64,000 nucleotides of DNA from Ecdyonurus torrentis (GCA_949318235.1 OX439132.1:17393256-17457255), one strand, 5' to 3'. Positions 15,147-40,962 are shown, counted from the stretch's first letter. Translations and numbers: made by a program. The notes: generated by a model not told the origin, from the sequence alone.

Positions 15147-17742
15147 AGAGAAGAGAAAGAAGAAATTTAATACTTAAATTTTGGTACATGCAAAAATAAA
15201 ATGATTTTTGTTAATGTGCAATTATAAAAAAAAAAAAAATGGATGGATGGAAAAAAAAAAAGATGAAAAAAAAAAAAAGAGATCAAAATAGTATTAAATT
15301 TTTGTCTTCTCTAATGTAATAATTATTTTATGACAATAATAACTTCAGATATTATACAATATAATATATTTTTCAAGGTTTTAAAAACCACGTCTAGAGT
15401 ATACATTCAAATTTTTTTTCTTTATTTTTAATTTTATGTTACTTGATTTTTTTTATACATATTATGTAAGTAGTATTATATTATAACATTTTTTCTTTTT
15501 ATTCAAAAGATGCCGATAAAACAGGTCTTCAAAAATTATATTTTTTTAAAAAAAGATTATTTAAATATGTTTGTATTATTATTATGCTAATGAGTACATT
15601 TTTTTTAGAATAGTTTTACGTATGTTTAGCAATGAAAGTTTTTAATATAAAATTTTTAAAAGTGGAAAAAAAATTATAATATATAAAAAATTATTTTAAG
15701 CAAATTACTGATCAAAAATCGTATATAGTATAATGCATTTATATTTTTAAAAGAAATATGTAATTTATTTATTTAAATTTTATTTATTTTAATCGCTTTT
15801 TTTTTAAAGTCTTAAATATAGTAGTAGAAACATGTTATTTGCGGTAGCATTTGTACAGTTTGACACTTTTTCAGTTAATTCAGAACAAACTTATCGTCAC
15901 ATACATTACTTTATACATATATAAGTACTTTATTTAAATATTGATATAAGTTTTAAGTTTATAATTTCAGCTTTGCTAAATTCTATGGTAGAGCTATAAT
16001 ATATTTTTTATTGTTATTTTAAAATATATCAAGAAGCAAAATATTATATAATACTGCGTAAAACTATTTAAAAAAAAGTCGTCCTAGTTTGGATGTCATC
16101 ACGTGTCAAAAACGTGCATGTCGTCAAATAAACGAAACTTACGTCAATGGGTCTTTTGTACGTAATACCTTTGCAGAAAAGACGATGAGAAAAATATTTT
16201 GGCACTATTCGCTTCAACTAACTCTCGTACATTTTTTTTACTTTTCTTTTCTTTTTATCTTTAAGATGTGATAATAATGTTAATAAAAATTTATTTCTGT
16301 TTGTATGAATATTATTTAAAAGTAATTAACATTTTTTTTACTGAAACACTTTCATATATATATATATATATATTAAACAGGCATTCTTAATATATTTTTA
16401 TACATATTTTAAAGAAACCATTCATAAAAAAGCACGTGTATATGACCTAAACGTCGTAGACGTATTGTTTTTGTATTTATATTCGCGTGCCAAAAATTTG
16501 ATGAGTGACGGCGAGTGTTAGTGTGGGCGTTTTGTGTTCAGGGATTCCCAACTAAAGCATTGTCATTACGAGATATGACGTAGATTAGCAAGCGACCTTT
16601 TCTCCTTTTCTTTTTTACTTCATTATTATTATTATTTTGTATCCGCTTGCTTATATTCTTATATTATGCATCAAATTTTTTTAATATTGAGTGATATTTT
16701 ATTAGGTAAGACGCAGTACATTCATTTATTATTTATGTATATTTTTATACGATACACTATATTTTATATGTACAGTACATATGTATATAATATTATTAAC
16801 TGTAAAAGGCCAATAACATTTTTATACAAGGTTAGTATTTGATTTAAAAATTAAGCAATAAAAATGGATGGAAGGGAAAACTAAAAATGTTATAGAATTT
16901 AATTAAAATAAAGAGGAATGTGGTGTAAGAGAGGTAATTGGAATGAACCAACAATCAAGCTACTGGATGAATATAGGTATGATACTTTAAGTACTTTTTT
17001 TTTTCTTCATATTTTTATTATACTTCTAATTAGTTCTATGTTCTTAAAGTTTATAATCTAGAACTAATTAAACATTTTCTCTAGTTCGTAAGTTCTAATT
17101 ATCATTCCATATCATCTAATATTGTATTGATAACATAATGCTGCGCTAGTGCTGCTACATGGTGTGTGCGCATGACGTCATTCTGAATGCGTTTTGATGC
17201 TCTTCTTGACATTGCTCAGCATAGGGCAATCGTAGATTTTGGCTACTTTCTTAGAAAAATTAGTTATTTTTCTGATTAATATTATTTTTCTTGCATAATT
17301 GAAAAATTAATTTAACATGACAGCATCAATGCTCTCAAAAATATTGCGAAATATTTTTAAACTGGCAAAAGGAGTCATTTTCCCGTACTGACACATGTTA
17401 TTTAGCGTTCACTTATGGCGTCGACTTTAACATGAATGAAACCACCCTATAGGATAGGCATAATATGTATATAGGAGAAAAAGTTATGACTATTTTTTTT
17501 TTTTATTATTATTAATTTCATGATTTAAAACTGTTATACAATAGCAAAAATTAATAATATTTTACAGATATATCATGAACGTATAATATAGTATGTATAT
17601 ATACTTTTATCATCTAAAGTCTATAATTTTTATAGCTTGATTAATATGCAAAATTGTTATTATTAAACAATCCAATCAAAAATTGGCTAAAAAATATTAA
17701 AATCTGTGATACTCAATAAAAGTTCCTTGCTTGTCAAAATAT

Positions 17743-17773
17743 AAGGCGCCAAGAAAAACCTTGGAAGGCGCCG
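17743..17773. repeat. Short palindromic element, copy B
   Basis: GGCGCC at both ends encloses AAGAAAAACCTTGGAA. The minus strand aligns with 2976-3010 (conserved GCC, CAAGGTTT, CTTGG). Confidence 0.45.
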
Positions 17774-18359
17774 TATGTACATAAATATATAAGAAATCTT
17801 GACTGCTAAATTTTGATTCCCAAGGTTCTTAAATTAATCATTTACATTGAAATTACATACGCAACGATAGTTAATAACACGTCGGAACATTTAGTAATAG
17901 ACATTTTAGAATTATTTATCAGAAATTCTTTTCTGACAAATCAAAACTTATAAATATATAACTAACTTTTTTATATATAATATAAATTATTTATTGCTTT
18001 AATATTTTAATTAATATTAAAAATTGAAAGGTGTTAATTATTATACTTGTCTTTAGGAAATTATCAAATCAAAAAATATAAATATATAAATAGAGAGCCA
18101 CTATTATATTGCCACAACAGTTTATTAGTTTTTTTTTTTTTTTTTTTTAAGTTTATACAACTATTATGTATGATAAAGATATATACTTTTCTTTTATAAC
18201 CGTTTAAAACCAGTCTTTAAAAACCATCAACTATATGACGTAAGACCTACGTCATGACGTAATACATTTTTAAAACAAATTAATTTTTGACTTTTTTAAA
18301 AAATATATTATCTAACAATTTTTGATAAAATTTAATACTTGTTTGATATGATTGCTCAT

Positions 18360-18472
<113 letters not shown>

Positions 18473-18602
18473 TCTAATATAATTTATATAATATTAAACT
18501 TTAATTAAAGTATAAGAAGCTAAAATTACCTGAAACTTATTAACATAATACATTGTCTGCAATTTAATCACAATTTATATTCTTTAAAAAAAAAACTGGT
18601 CG

Positions 18603-18606
<4 letters not shown>

Positions 18607-18637
<31 letters not shown>
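18607..18637. repeat. (CT)n microsatellite
   Basis: About 31 bp of CT dinucleotide. Confidence 0.9.
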
Positions 18638-18639
<2 letters not shown>

Positions 18640-18770
18640 CTAAACTTGTATAGTGAAGTCAAGTGAACCAATAATCAATTTTCATTAAATTAATATGACG
18701 AGTGAGAGAAGATATTCTAACGCAAAATATAAAAATTATCAAATTTGTTATACAAATTTAAATTGTAAAC

Positions 18771-18802
<32 letters not shown>

Positions 18803-20084
18803 GCGGGGCATTAAAAAATTATATAATTTTTTAATATATTATTATTATATAGCAAATGTTTTATGTTATTATTATATGTTATGTTTTTATAATTTCATAA
18901 TATATAAATCAAAAAAACTTCCAGTACTTACGGGATTTTTTTTATAGCTTTGTACTTTAAAAATATTTCATACATTGTGTTAAAATAAATATTGTAAAAT
19001 CATTTTATATGATACACCAAAATATTGAAACATTCTATATTATTTTGCAGAGACTTGTACATATATAATATAATATAGTAAGTACTATAATATAACATAT
19101 TATATAAAGTATATAATACAAGTATAATATTTTACTGTTCGCAACCTATTTCTCCTTGCTCATTAACTTTACTCTTTATACAACAAGTAAAATTCCCTCT
19201 TTGAAGACAAAATAAAAAAAAAAAATTATATTATATATATAAAATATATATTTTTTTTTGCACACTCATAAATTTTGTCAAACTATTTAAATTGCTTGCT
19301 TTTCTCTTTCTATGTAACTTTTTTTTTATCTACATGTTAACAATTGCGCTCATTAAATATAAGAGTAACTAGAACATTTAAAAAAAAAAGCAAAAAAAAA
19401 AAAAACATTTTTTTATATGTATATGATTAAAATAAATAATTGGATTAGGTTAGTAGACTTTTATATATTTAAGAAAAAAAAAAAGGTTTTGAATAAATTT
19501 TAGGACCACCATGGAAAAAAAAAGCAAGTTTGTGTGAGTACAAGGTAAATTTGTAAAGACTCGCCTAAGCTATAATATAGAATAAATAATAAGTAAGGTA
19601 TAATATAGGTATAGTAAATTTTATATTTTATTATATAGTAATTGGTTTATATTAGTTTGATTTTTATCAATAATAATTTTAATTTTTAACTCGTAAAGTT
19701 TCTAACATTTTCTTCTTGTTTCTTTCTAATTTATATAACAAATTTTTAACGTTTTATTATTATTTTTTTTTGCCATCTTCTGTTTACAGTTTAATAATAA
19801 TAAAAATCTTTCAAGTACACACTTTAGTAGTATTTAAACTAAATTAATATAACTGTAAATAAAATACAGAATTAATTATAGTAATTTTTAGAATAAATAG
19901 TATTAATTTAAATCTAAAATATTGTCTTTTATAGTAATAGAGATATACGTTAATTTAATATGGTTTAAAAATATTTTTCAATGGATAAGATACATTATAG
20001 CTACTATTGCATCCCCACCTCTTTTATTTTTAAAAATAAATTCCATTTCAAATCTGGAACTGTTTCTCAAATGATTTATTGTTG

Positions 20085-20268
20085 CAATCTTAGCCGCTAC
20101 CTTCCAATCCTTTCTACCAACACTCTATACCTCTTCCTTCTACATCCTTTCATCCCTCAAAGGGTAGATCAGGTTTAACATGGGACATGGGCACTTGCGC
20201 CTTTCCTGGCTACCTTCTGTCACTGCTCAACGGTCCTCTCGAATACAGGGGCTTAGTAAGACATACAG

Positions 20269-20296
<28 letters not shown>
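20085..20296 (+). mobile_element. Possible A-tailed retroposed fragment
   Basis: A GC-richer block of about 190 bp (contains CTGCTCAACGGTCCTCTCGA and GGGGCTTAGTAAG) ends abruptly in 27 A (20270-20296). A compositionally distinct block with a 3' A-run is typical of SINE or LINE 3' ends or a processed transcript. No RNA polymerase III A/B boxes or target-site duplication could be confirmed. The weak frames across it look like no known protein. Confidence 0.35.
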
Positions 20297-20301
<5 letters not shown>

Positions 20302-21349
20302 TAAGAGTCACCATTGTTTTAAGAACTTTACTAAAATTTGGAACAATCAATACTGTTCTAATACAAAATTTATATTGCCAACTGTTTTGCAGTTAAACGG
20401 TTAAAATGAAGTTAAAAATGCCATTAATTATGTAAGACATAGAAATATTTGGGTTTTCTTTTTTGCAATGGGCCATTTTCAAAACCTTAAAAACTATGGT
20501 AAGTAATAATTTACTACAATAGAAATTATAAGGGAGGTTTTGTAAGAACTCTTAATAATCTCTGTATTATAGGCAATTTTTTTTATCCCGAAGCTTTCTG
20601 GGTTAAGTTTTCTTCAAATTAATGTTATGTGTATCAACAAATTTTCTTATTGCCAATTAAAAATTCTGAAACAAGCTTTTTTTTTTATATAACAAATTTT
20701 GATAAATATTAAATTGGAATATTTGAACTGCCTGATAGTATTTTGATATATTTTTGATAATATTTTGTTCTGCAGATTTCAACTATATTTTCACGATGTT
20801 TACAAACCCCATTCAACAAACCAAAATAATTGCAAAAAGAGAAATTGTATGCATATTTTGTGGTTTTAATTACAATTACAATCAATGTTTATTTTGTTAG
20901 GAAAAAAATAAAAGAAAAAAGAAAGAAGTTTATATTTTATTTCATTCAATAAATACACTTGATGTAGAATATAACATATATTCACTGAAGTTTATATTAA
21001 TATTCATTATTATTAAACTATTTTGAAACTTGCATATTGTTTATATTTGTTTTCAGTAACTGCAATGTTTTATTATAATTTCTTTATATAGAGACAATGA
21101 CGAGACAATTGACAGTCTTCGTAACGCACCTATACTTGTATGTATATGAACTTTTCGAACGTTCAATAAATTTAACATATATCTTATTTTAAATCAAGCA
21201 TTTATATCATCAAATTTCAATAAGTCAGAAAACAATCACTTCATCAATCTTTTTGCTGTATAATTATGATTTTGCTTCAACAAGAGCTAAATGCTGTCTG
21301 AAGCAGACTAAAATATGATACCTCTAAAAATATATATAAAAAAGATAAG

Positions 21350-21510
21350 TATCATGACGCCATAATCCCTTTCGGGGTGGGCCAGGACAAACCCTTTCCA
21401 GTAAGAGGGTTTACAATGATCTGTAGCTTACCAAACCACAGGCTCTACGCTCTACCCTTTAACACCACACTCATCTGGGCTCCTAATACCAGTCCTGTGC
21501 AATATATATT
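21350..21510. repeat. GC-richer repeat-like patch
   Basis: About 160 bp of balanced composition (CCCTTTCGGGGTGGGCCAGG, GTAAGAGGGTTTAC, ACCACAGGCTCTACGC) lies in AT-rich spacer with no open frame. It shares the CCCTTTCGGGGTGG-type motif loosely with the patch near 20150. It is probably an old dispersed repeat. Confidence 0.3.
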
Positions 21511-23108
21511 TTGTATAATATAAGTTGAACAAAAAATAATACAATACAATATATAAAATTTTAACTATCAAGTAGTGAATAGTTAATTTGCTTAGCAAAC
21601 AAGTAATTGCTCTAAAAATAGAAATATTAATAAACCTTCATTATATATATAAACACTCGTACATACAATCATAAAAAAGCTATGTGTTATATATTAGTTG
21701 TCCAATACCTGTACAAAAGTTTATACAATATAGACGTAAAGCTGCAAAGCTTTGCAATGTATGGTAATAGAAATGTGTTTGATCTGAACAATAACAATTC
21801 ATTGAGAAAAGATCATTGTATATGACCCTGTGACGTCATCACTTGGATTGCAAACTAACGCCTTTAAATCATTTGTTATTTAAACTTCTATATCTTATAT
21901 ATTCATACAATAGCATATTGCCTTTTTACCGTAATGACAGGTCAAATTGAAAATAATAATAATAAATAGTAATTTAACGTATCATAAGCGTGTTTAAAGA
22001 TAATTACAATAAATTTCCATTTCATAATAATTTAAAATCAATTATACATATATCATTACAGCCAAATTAATATTATATAATATAGTTATATTATTTGTAC
22101 TTGTGAATATAATGTGATTTTAAAGTACTCATTGTAATGGTTATGTATTTTGACTCGTATTTTTGATTCAGAATTCTTAAACTTTTAAATATATTTGTAA
22201 ATCAATTGAGATATAAATATTACAGAAATGATATGCTATAATAATAATAATTATTGCAACTTGAAACAAATAAATAAACGGACACATAACTAGTTAATTA
22301 GATACTCTTATAGTATTGCATTGTCAAAAATCTCTGGAACTCTTTTGATCTAAAGTAGCTTTCAAAATATTATAACACAATGGATAATCGTAATAATTCG
22401 GAAATCGACTTATTATGATTGTTGCATGTAAAAATGAAAAATCGTTAGTTTACGTAGAATCGTTCGTTCACTGTGGAAGCTACTTCTATTTAAATAATTT
22501 TAATGCAATAATTAAAATTTAGTACTGTACATCAAAAGAAATCAGATTTGGTCATTTTAATTCTTCATAAAATTCTTAATTAATTTTTAATTCTTAATTC
22601 TATTCTGTATAGCAGATATACGTAAATAATGAAAAGTGCGCATCTCTGGTTTACTAAAGAAAAATGGTAGTCCACATTATGCGAAGTCCCTTGTACCCTT
22701 GCACTATCGTCGCTATATTTCTCAACAGAAGTTTTTCTTATGTGATTTTAAATACATTTAACATTAAAGTTAATTATTATTGACTAAACATTCTTCTATT
22801 AAATAAATTCCATTAATAAGAAAAAAAATTGATATAGGTTTCTTAGTATTCTTTAAGTATTCTATTTTTATTAATGACAATAAAAAATGCACTATATATG
22901 CATATTAAATAATACATGAATATTAAATTATTATTACATTTTGGCATCCTTATAATTATTTTATTTTTGCTAATGCTTTTATTCAGGTTTTTCCCCATCA
23001 TATGTACTACATATAAATATACTAAATATTTATTACTTACATATAATAGTATTATTTACTAAATAACAAAGGTGGCATTATCTAATATGGTCGATTAAAC
23101 AAAAATTT

Positions 23109-23684
<576 letters not shown>

Positions 23685-23849
23685 GCATGTTCACCAATTT
23701 GTTATGCTCAAGACATTGCCTATATAATTTACAATTCAAAGGCTCGGTTTGATTGTGACTATATCTGTAATTGCCAACTATTTATTTTTTTATTACTATT
23801 ATTTTTATTGGAAACTTTCCAATAATATATATTTTTATATATATATATT

Positions 23850-23881
<32 letters not shown>

Positions 23882-24730
23882 CCATAGGTGTTCTTTTTTT
23901 TAATTAATTTTATATAATTGTTTCATTTCTTAATATTATTATTTTCACTATACATACATACTTCTTTTCATATGATTTTTAACTTTTTTTTTATATACAT
24001 GTATATTTTATTTTCTGGTACAAATTTTATTTACATAATTGTAACTTTACTTTGTAGCATGTACTGTACTTTAAAATAAAAAAAAAATCAATTAAAATAT
24101 TTCATTTTGGCCATATTTATTCAGTACACCAACTTTATGATTACAACCCACAGTTCAGTCGAATCAGTACTTTTTTTTTATCACGTACCCATTTTTTTTT
24201 TTTTTTTCGTGAGCTTGTCTAGCATGTCTGTTGATGTCCAATGTTGGATCGATACATCATAATATGTGTTCTGTATGCTAATACAAAATGACAGCAATTT
24301 TTTTTAAGTGTCTAGAAATATTTTGCTCATTAAATTACATTGATGGAATTCAATAGAACTTTAAAATAATCTACATGTCTTTAATAAAATAGTAATTTGC
24401 ATGGTCTTGAGATGAGTTTTTTTGTATTTTAAATTATTTGAGTTATTTCCGTTCCTCTACGTTTTGTATGTTTTTGCGTATCACATATTCGTAATTACGA
24501 TTAAAGAAGTAAAAAGAAAAAGAAGAAAAAAAAAAAAGAGGGAGGGAGGGAGGGAGGGACAAAAATGTACAGTCTTCTACTATAAGCAATGTTTAATGTT
24601 TGCGGATCCTTGTTATGTTCAAAGACGAAAAAGAAGATATTTTTTTAAAAATAAAATTTTAATTTACAGTTTATTTCAGAATTGATTACAATGCTTTGAT
24701 TGATGTGCTATTGATTTATTTTTTAAACTC

Positions 24731-25052
24731 AATGAATGAATGAATGAATGAATGAATGAATGAATGAATGAATGAATGAATGAATGAATGAATGAATGAA
24801 TGAATGAATGAATGAATGAATGAATGAATGAATGAATGAATGAATGAATGAATGAATGAATGAATGAATGAATGAATGAATGAATGAATGAATGAATGAA
24901 TGAATGAATGAATGAATGAATGAATGAATGAATGAATGAATGAATGAATGAATGAATGAATGAATGAATGAATGAATGAATGAATGAATGAATGAATGAA
25001 TGAATGAATGAATGAATGAATGAATGAATGAATGAATGAATGAATGAATGAA
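24731..25052. repeat. (AATG)n tetranucleotide microsatellite, about 322 bp
   Basis: About 80 uninterrupted AATG units. The minus-strand frame encoding a Phe-Ile-His-Ser repeat is an artefact. Confidence 0.98.
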
Positions 25053-25289
25053 TAGAATTTATAAAAATTAAAAAAATTAATCAACAAAATGTAATATGAG
25101 GTAACATGCTGGTAAGTTTTTTTTTACTTCTAAAAGACACGAATAGAGAGAGAGAGAGAGAGAGAGAGAGTATATTATTATGATAGAAAAAAAACTAATA
25201 ATTTTTAACTAAATTTGAAGTATGATGTGTACTCGTGAGTATTATAAAGGTGGTTTTTAACAACGGGGCAAATATGTTAGTCAGGCTTG

Positions 25290-25565
25290 ATTTGTAGTGA
25301 CTTCGAACGAAAGAGAAGAGAAGAGAGAGAAAGAGAAGAAAAAAAGAAGAAGAGAAAGAAAGAAAGAAAGAGAGAGAAGGTCTGGCGGCGGGCGAGTGCG
25401 AGAGTAAAGTGGAGATCAGCGGTAGAGCAGGCCACAGTCGCCCGCCGACCGTACCGGCGAGCGTTTAGTCTCCACCACTCTCTCTCTATAGCTCGTGGTC
25501 ATACCAAGTAGTATAGGAACTCTATCAAGGAAATCAATCATCATATTCATCCACTTCAAGCAAAA
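25290..25565 (+). promoter_or_regulatory. Putative promoter and 5'UTR exon of Nord
   Basis: A purine-rich GAGA/GAAG stretch (about 25305-25378) leads into the most GC-rich patch of the first 28 kb (GGCGGCGGGCGAGTGCGAGAG and CGCCCGCCGACCGTACCGG). The patch ends at a strong splice donor, AAA|GTAAGT, at 25565/25566. The next acceptors on this strand near a gene are those before the Nord start codon (28900 or 28949). A non-coding first exon joined to the signal-peptide exon is therefore the simplest reading. No TATA box is evident. GAGA-rich insect promoters are often bound by GAGA factor, but that is only inferred here. Confidence 0.45.
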
Positions 25566-26556
25566 GTAAGTTGCGTTTTTATTATTATTATTATTTGTCA
25601 ATATACCTGGAAACAAATTTTAATATTATGATCAATGTTGGTGACCTAATTTTTAATTCATGTTTTAATTAATAGGGTAAAATGTGCTATATAGTTGAAA
25701 ATGATAATACGTAGAACATTTACAGTATTTCAGTTGAATGTCACAAAAATTATATCTTATAAAAAAAAAAAAAAGTTGAAAAATTATTCTTTTATACCAT
25801 AAAGTTTTTAAGGGTTGTTAATTTTCTCACATATACTGTACTCTTCTGATACAGTCGTTATTTTTTGTCACTTGTATTTGTGGCCTCTTTAAGTTGCCTG
25901 TAAAGAGCAAGATGTACATATAGCAGACGTTATAGCAGAGTTTAGGGAAAAAAATTTATTTTTAAGTTGGAGTAATTATACACGTTATTATATTTTCAAA
26001 AATTCAAATCAAACCTCGTCTTAGTATTATAAAATCAATCGGGAAAAAAAAGTGTGCGAAATCTTAAGAGTGCCCTGTGAATGAATTTAACCCCTACTCC
26101 CCCCCCCCCTCCTCTCCTAGTCAGTTTATTGACCTTATGTAAAAATATTTTGAAATATATTTCAGAAAATTAAATATATATCCACGATTTTTGAATGAAA
26201 AATTTTACTTCCAATTTGATTTTATCTATGAAATTTTTTTATTTTATTTTTAGACAGTTCTGATTTTAACCTATAATATTAGGTTTTAAAATTTTATTCA
26301 TACATTAATCAATGAATCAAAATCATTGATGAGAAAATGACATTTTGTCAAAACATTTATACAATCTACTTTGACAATAAAATGGTGAGCAGACGATAAT
26401 AATAATAAAAATGATGGATCATTTCTCTAATATAAATTAATTTGATCTTTATATTGCTTCAATGCACCGTTTATTATTATTTTACGAAATAGAAATTTAA
26501 ATATCTCAGTCATATCAATCATTAAAAGTTTAGACATCGGTGAATGATTTTATCAC

Positions 26557-26560
<4 letters not shown>

Positions 26561-26632
<72 letters not shown>
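26561..26632. repeat. (AT)n microsatellite
   Basis: About 72 bp of AT dinucleotide inside the inferred first intron of Nord. Confidence 0.95.
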
Positions 26633-26638
<6 letters not shown>

Positions 26639-26816
26639 TATATAATGATTCCAATATAGAGTTAAGAATTATTATTTTTATATTTGTCATGTTTGTATAA
26701 AATGCTACAGAAATATTGAAATAACAATTATTACCTACAAAAAGTTGTGAATATTATGTGTGTACATATAATAATAAAATTGTAACAAATTTATATAAAA
26801 GGTGTATGGATTTTCA

Positions 26817-26850
<34 letters not shown>

Positions 26851-28765
26851 GTCCATACATTATTTACAATACAAAAACATATTATAATGCAGAATGTCAA
26901 TGTTTTTTTAACTTGTATGAATTATTCTTTTACGTCGTGTTTTTTTATGATAATTTATTTTAAGAAAATATATTCCAAAATATTTACAAGTATCTTTTCT
27001 GCAGAACTGCAAAATAAGTTTTAATTATTTTATATTACATACATTTTTTAAATTTTATGTTAAAACTTTTTTTTTTCTTCTTCTTTCTTCTAAACCAGTT
27101 TATTATATTATAAACTTATCTAAACAAGTTGATATTTTTGCCTAAAGATTAGATCATAATAATTTAATAATTCATATGCCCCTAAAATATATGCAATTTT
27201 TTTTAATGTTTTGCTGGAATTTATTTTTTGTAATTTTTTTAATAGGTGAGTTATTTGTTGATAAATAAAAACATTTAAACATTTCATTTTGATTATTGTT
27301 AATATATATTATAAATATTATTTTTGCGTGGAAAATAAAAAGGGTTTATTCAATTTAATTTTCTTTAATTTTTTTTTCAACTCATTCAAGGGATAGAGAT
27401 GAAAAGGGATAATAGGATAATTAAAAGGAAAAAATTATGCATAATATTAATTTTTCTGTTCTATTTTGTATATAATATGATAACAAATTGTCATGATATA
27501 AATGATTTATAAGTATAATTTAATTACTTATTCTTGTATTGCATAAATGAGCGCATTCTTGTATCTGAATAAAGAAACAAATAATTAAATCAAAAGTTTC
27601 AGATTTTAAAGGTCATAAGTGCCATTTAAAATTTAAGAATTTCATTTGGTTAAGAATTTTATTATCAGTTACGTATTATAATTTTTTTTAAGGAATAATA
27701 TTATTGATCCAGGGTAAAAAAGAAAATATTAAATAAATATTAAATCATGGAACTAATATCTCAAAATTTAGAAGTACAAATGTTGCATCGTGACTGACGT
27801 ATTATTATTATTTTAATTAGGTCCGGTTAATAGCTTTTAGTATACATTTTCCTACTGAGTTGGGTTAAAGTATCAAACTATAGACATGAAATATTTTTAT
27901 ACGATTTCATATTGATCATGTTGAGAGTAATAAATTAACTATTATAAGCTAATTAAAATATACAGCTATTGGAAAATATGTATGCCAATATTAATCTGGG
28001 AAATACAGGTACACTAAATAAATTTATTTATTTATTTCTACTACTTGCAGAAAATATAATAATACATAAATTATATATATATATACAATACGGAAAAAAC
28101 CCGTTTATATTACTGGAATTTAAAAATGAGCTAAATTTATGTATATATATATATTTCACAATTTGTTCATGAAACATATTATTTACTTTGATACAGTGGT
28201 ATATTTAATATAATTATTGGTCATTAACTCATTAATAAAGTAATACAAATATCACTCTTCATATTAAAGTGTTGCAATCATGTTTAAGATTATAGATATT
28301 ATTTTGATTATTAATTTTGTTTATTAAATTATACAATGAATTATCATATATTACAAACTACAACAGAAAAAAAACTTTCATAAAATATACATATTTTTTT
28401 TACTTCAATTGCAAATAATTTCAGCCCTAAGAGTTTTTAATGACTTCATATTATGAAAAAAATTAATTGAGTTTGAATGTAAGTTAATGGATGTTACCGT
28501 CGTAGTGCGCTAGCCAGTCACAGGCAATGTAGTAAAAAGTGCACTACCACTAATTTTCTATTCTTTAGAATTGCGGAACAGTTCTCTATATACATCAAGA
28601 CTCAAAACATTCAATGACAGACAGATAGATACATTTTTACGTGTTTTTATAAGCCATTAATAAGTTTTAATAAAACAAATTTTGCATTGGTATTAAGTTC
28701 CTGTAGAAAATATTATTATTTATTATCATTAGATTTATATTTACAATGTTAAAATAATATAGTAT

Positions 28766-28881
28766 GGCGTAGCTAGGATTTTGTGATAGTAGGAATCCAG
28801 TGAGCAGGGGAGAACACCCCTTTTTACTCATGCTTTTTCAGATCTGACGATGGGTTCTACCCCCCTCCCCCTACATACGCC
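28766..28881. mobile_element. Small TIR element just upstream of the Nord start codon
   Basis: The left end GGCGTAGCTAGG and the right end (minus strand GGCGTATGTAGG) form imperfect inverted repeats around about 116 bp containing C-rich runs. Short elements opening with GGCGTAGC..AGG and carrying C/G homopolymers are common non-autonomous elements in invertebrates (general knowledge). It lies about 45 bp upstream of the Nord ATG and supplies a pyrimidine-rich tract in front of the possible acceptor at 28899-28900. Confidence 0.4.
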
Positions 28882-28925
28882 CTTATTTTCGTTTATTCAG
28901 TATAATTTCAAAGAAAAAAAAATCA

Positions 28926-39539
<10,614 letters not shown>

Positions 39540-40925
39540 ATATATATATATATATATATTTAATTGTATAAATATGAATCACCACCGTATTGTAAAAGAT
39601 ATATACAAGAGTGTTTTAAAAGTCAAGTAATATAATAATAATTTTTCGTGTTCTCTTATAACTTTTAAATTTAATAACTAACATTATTTGTTTATAATAG
39701 GTAAATTTAATGTATAATAATCAGTTTTGTCAATTTAGCGCATATCTAATTGTAATAAGTTTTTTTTTTCTTAACATCAATATTTATATTTTTAGTTTAA
39801 TATTTTAAGTTATGCCCTTTTTTTACGTACAAATGTTTTTTTTTATACGTAATACTTTCGTGTACATTTTTAAATAATAAGTTTCAAAAAAAGAAATATG
39901 CATTTTTTTGATATTCATTTAGCATTCATCAGCTAGTAAATATTATATTATATTATATTTGTTTAAATAGTAAAACTAAATCTAAAGAAATTTTTTATAG
40001 TCAATGAAAAAGTTTCAAATTTTTATATTGCATGGAATGTATATTTATAAGTGGCTTAGGAAGTCTTCGATAACCTAAACTATAGTTTAGGAATTCTCTG
40101 TAACAATATGATATAACTGAAATTCAACCTAATTATTTTAATAAAATCCATCTAAAAAAAACTAATTATAAGTTCTATAATAACAAAATCTTTACTTCCA
40201 AAATAATAAATAACAATTAATAGTAATAACATTTTTTTTTGTATCTAATATTATTTTGTGTAACCCCCATTTATGTATAAAAAATAACCAATTTACTAAC
40301 ATAATTATTAGTTTATACATCACACCATATAAAATTTTATTTATATCAGTAATTAAATTGTATTTATAAGATCACACATAATCAAAGTTACTTTTGTAAT
40401 GCTCTTGGTATATATTTTACTTATTTACTTATGTATTTCTTGTTTTTAAACTATTTACTTGACGTTAAAAAATAAATATTTTTGTTTTTCCTTGATGGTT
40501 AAAATTATGATCTGTGATATTTTTAAAAAACAAACAAATTCTCTCGTCATTATTACTAATGTATTTAAAGAAAATATAATATTAATTTTTAGTTTGGTAG
40601 ATACACAAAAGAAAAAAATAATAAAAGGATAATGCATTTAAAAATAATAATATTGATAAAATATACCAAACTAAAAAAAAAAAAATAATAAAAAAATAAA
40701 ACCATCAAGGATTTGATTTGTATATTATTATTTCTTTTATAAAATATCGCATGTCTTAAAAATTCTTTAGAAAAAAAAAGTCAATTGTGTTAAATTTTTT
40801 TTTAAATAGTGTTTTTATTGTATCAAAATATTCCTACATTATTGTAAAGATCCTATTAAAAGGACCAAAAATTTTGTAAGAAAATAAAATGAGAGAAAAA
40901 AAATATTTCTTTTGTAAGATCTATA

Positions 40926-40962
<37 letters not shown>

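Noticed and set aside
17027..17070. 12-bp inverted repeat TAATTAGTTCTA with 20-nt loop
   Set aside because: Short AT-rich stems of this size are expected by chance in this composition, so no function was assigned.
24716..25087. 123-codon Phe-Ile-His-Ser repeat frame on the minus strand
   Set aside because: Translation of the (AATG)n microsatellite only.
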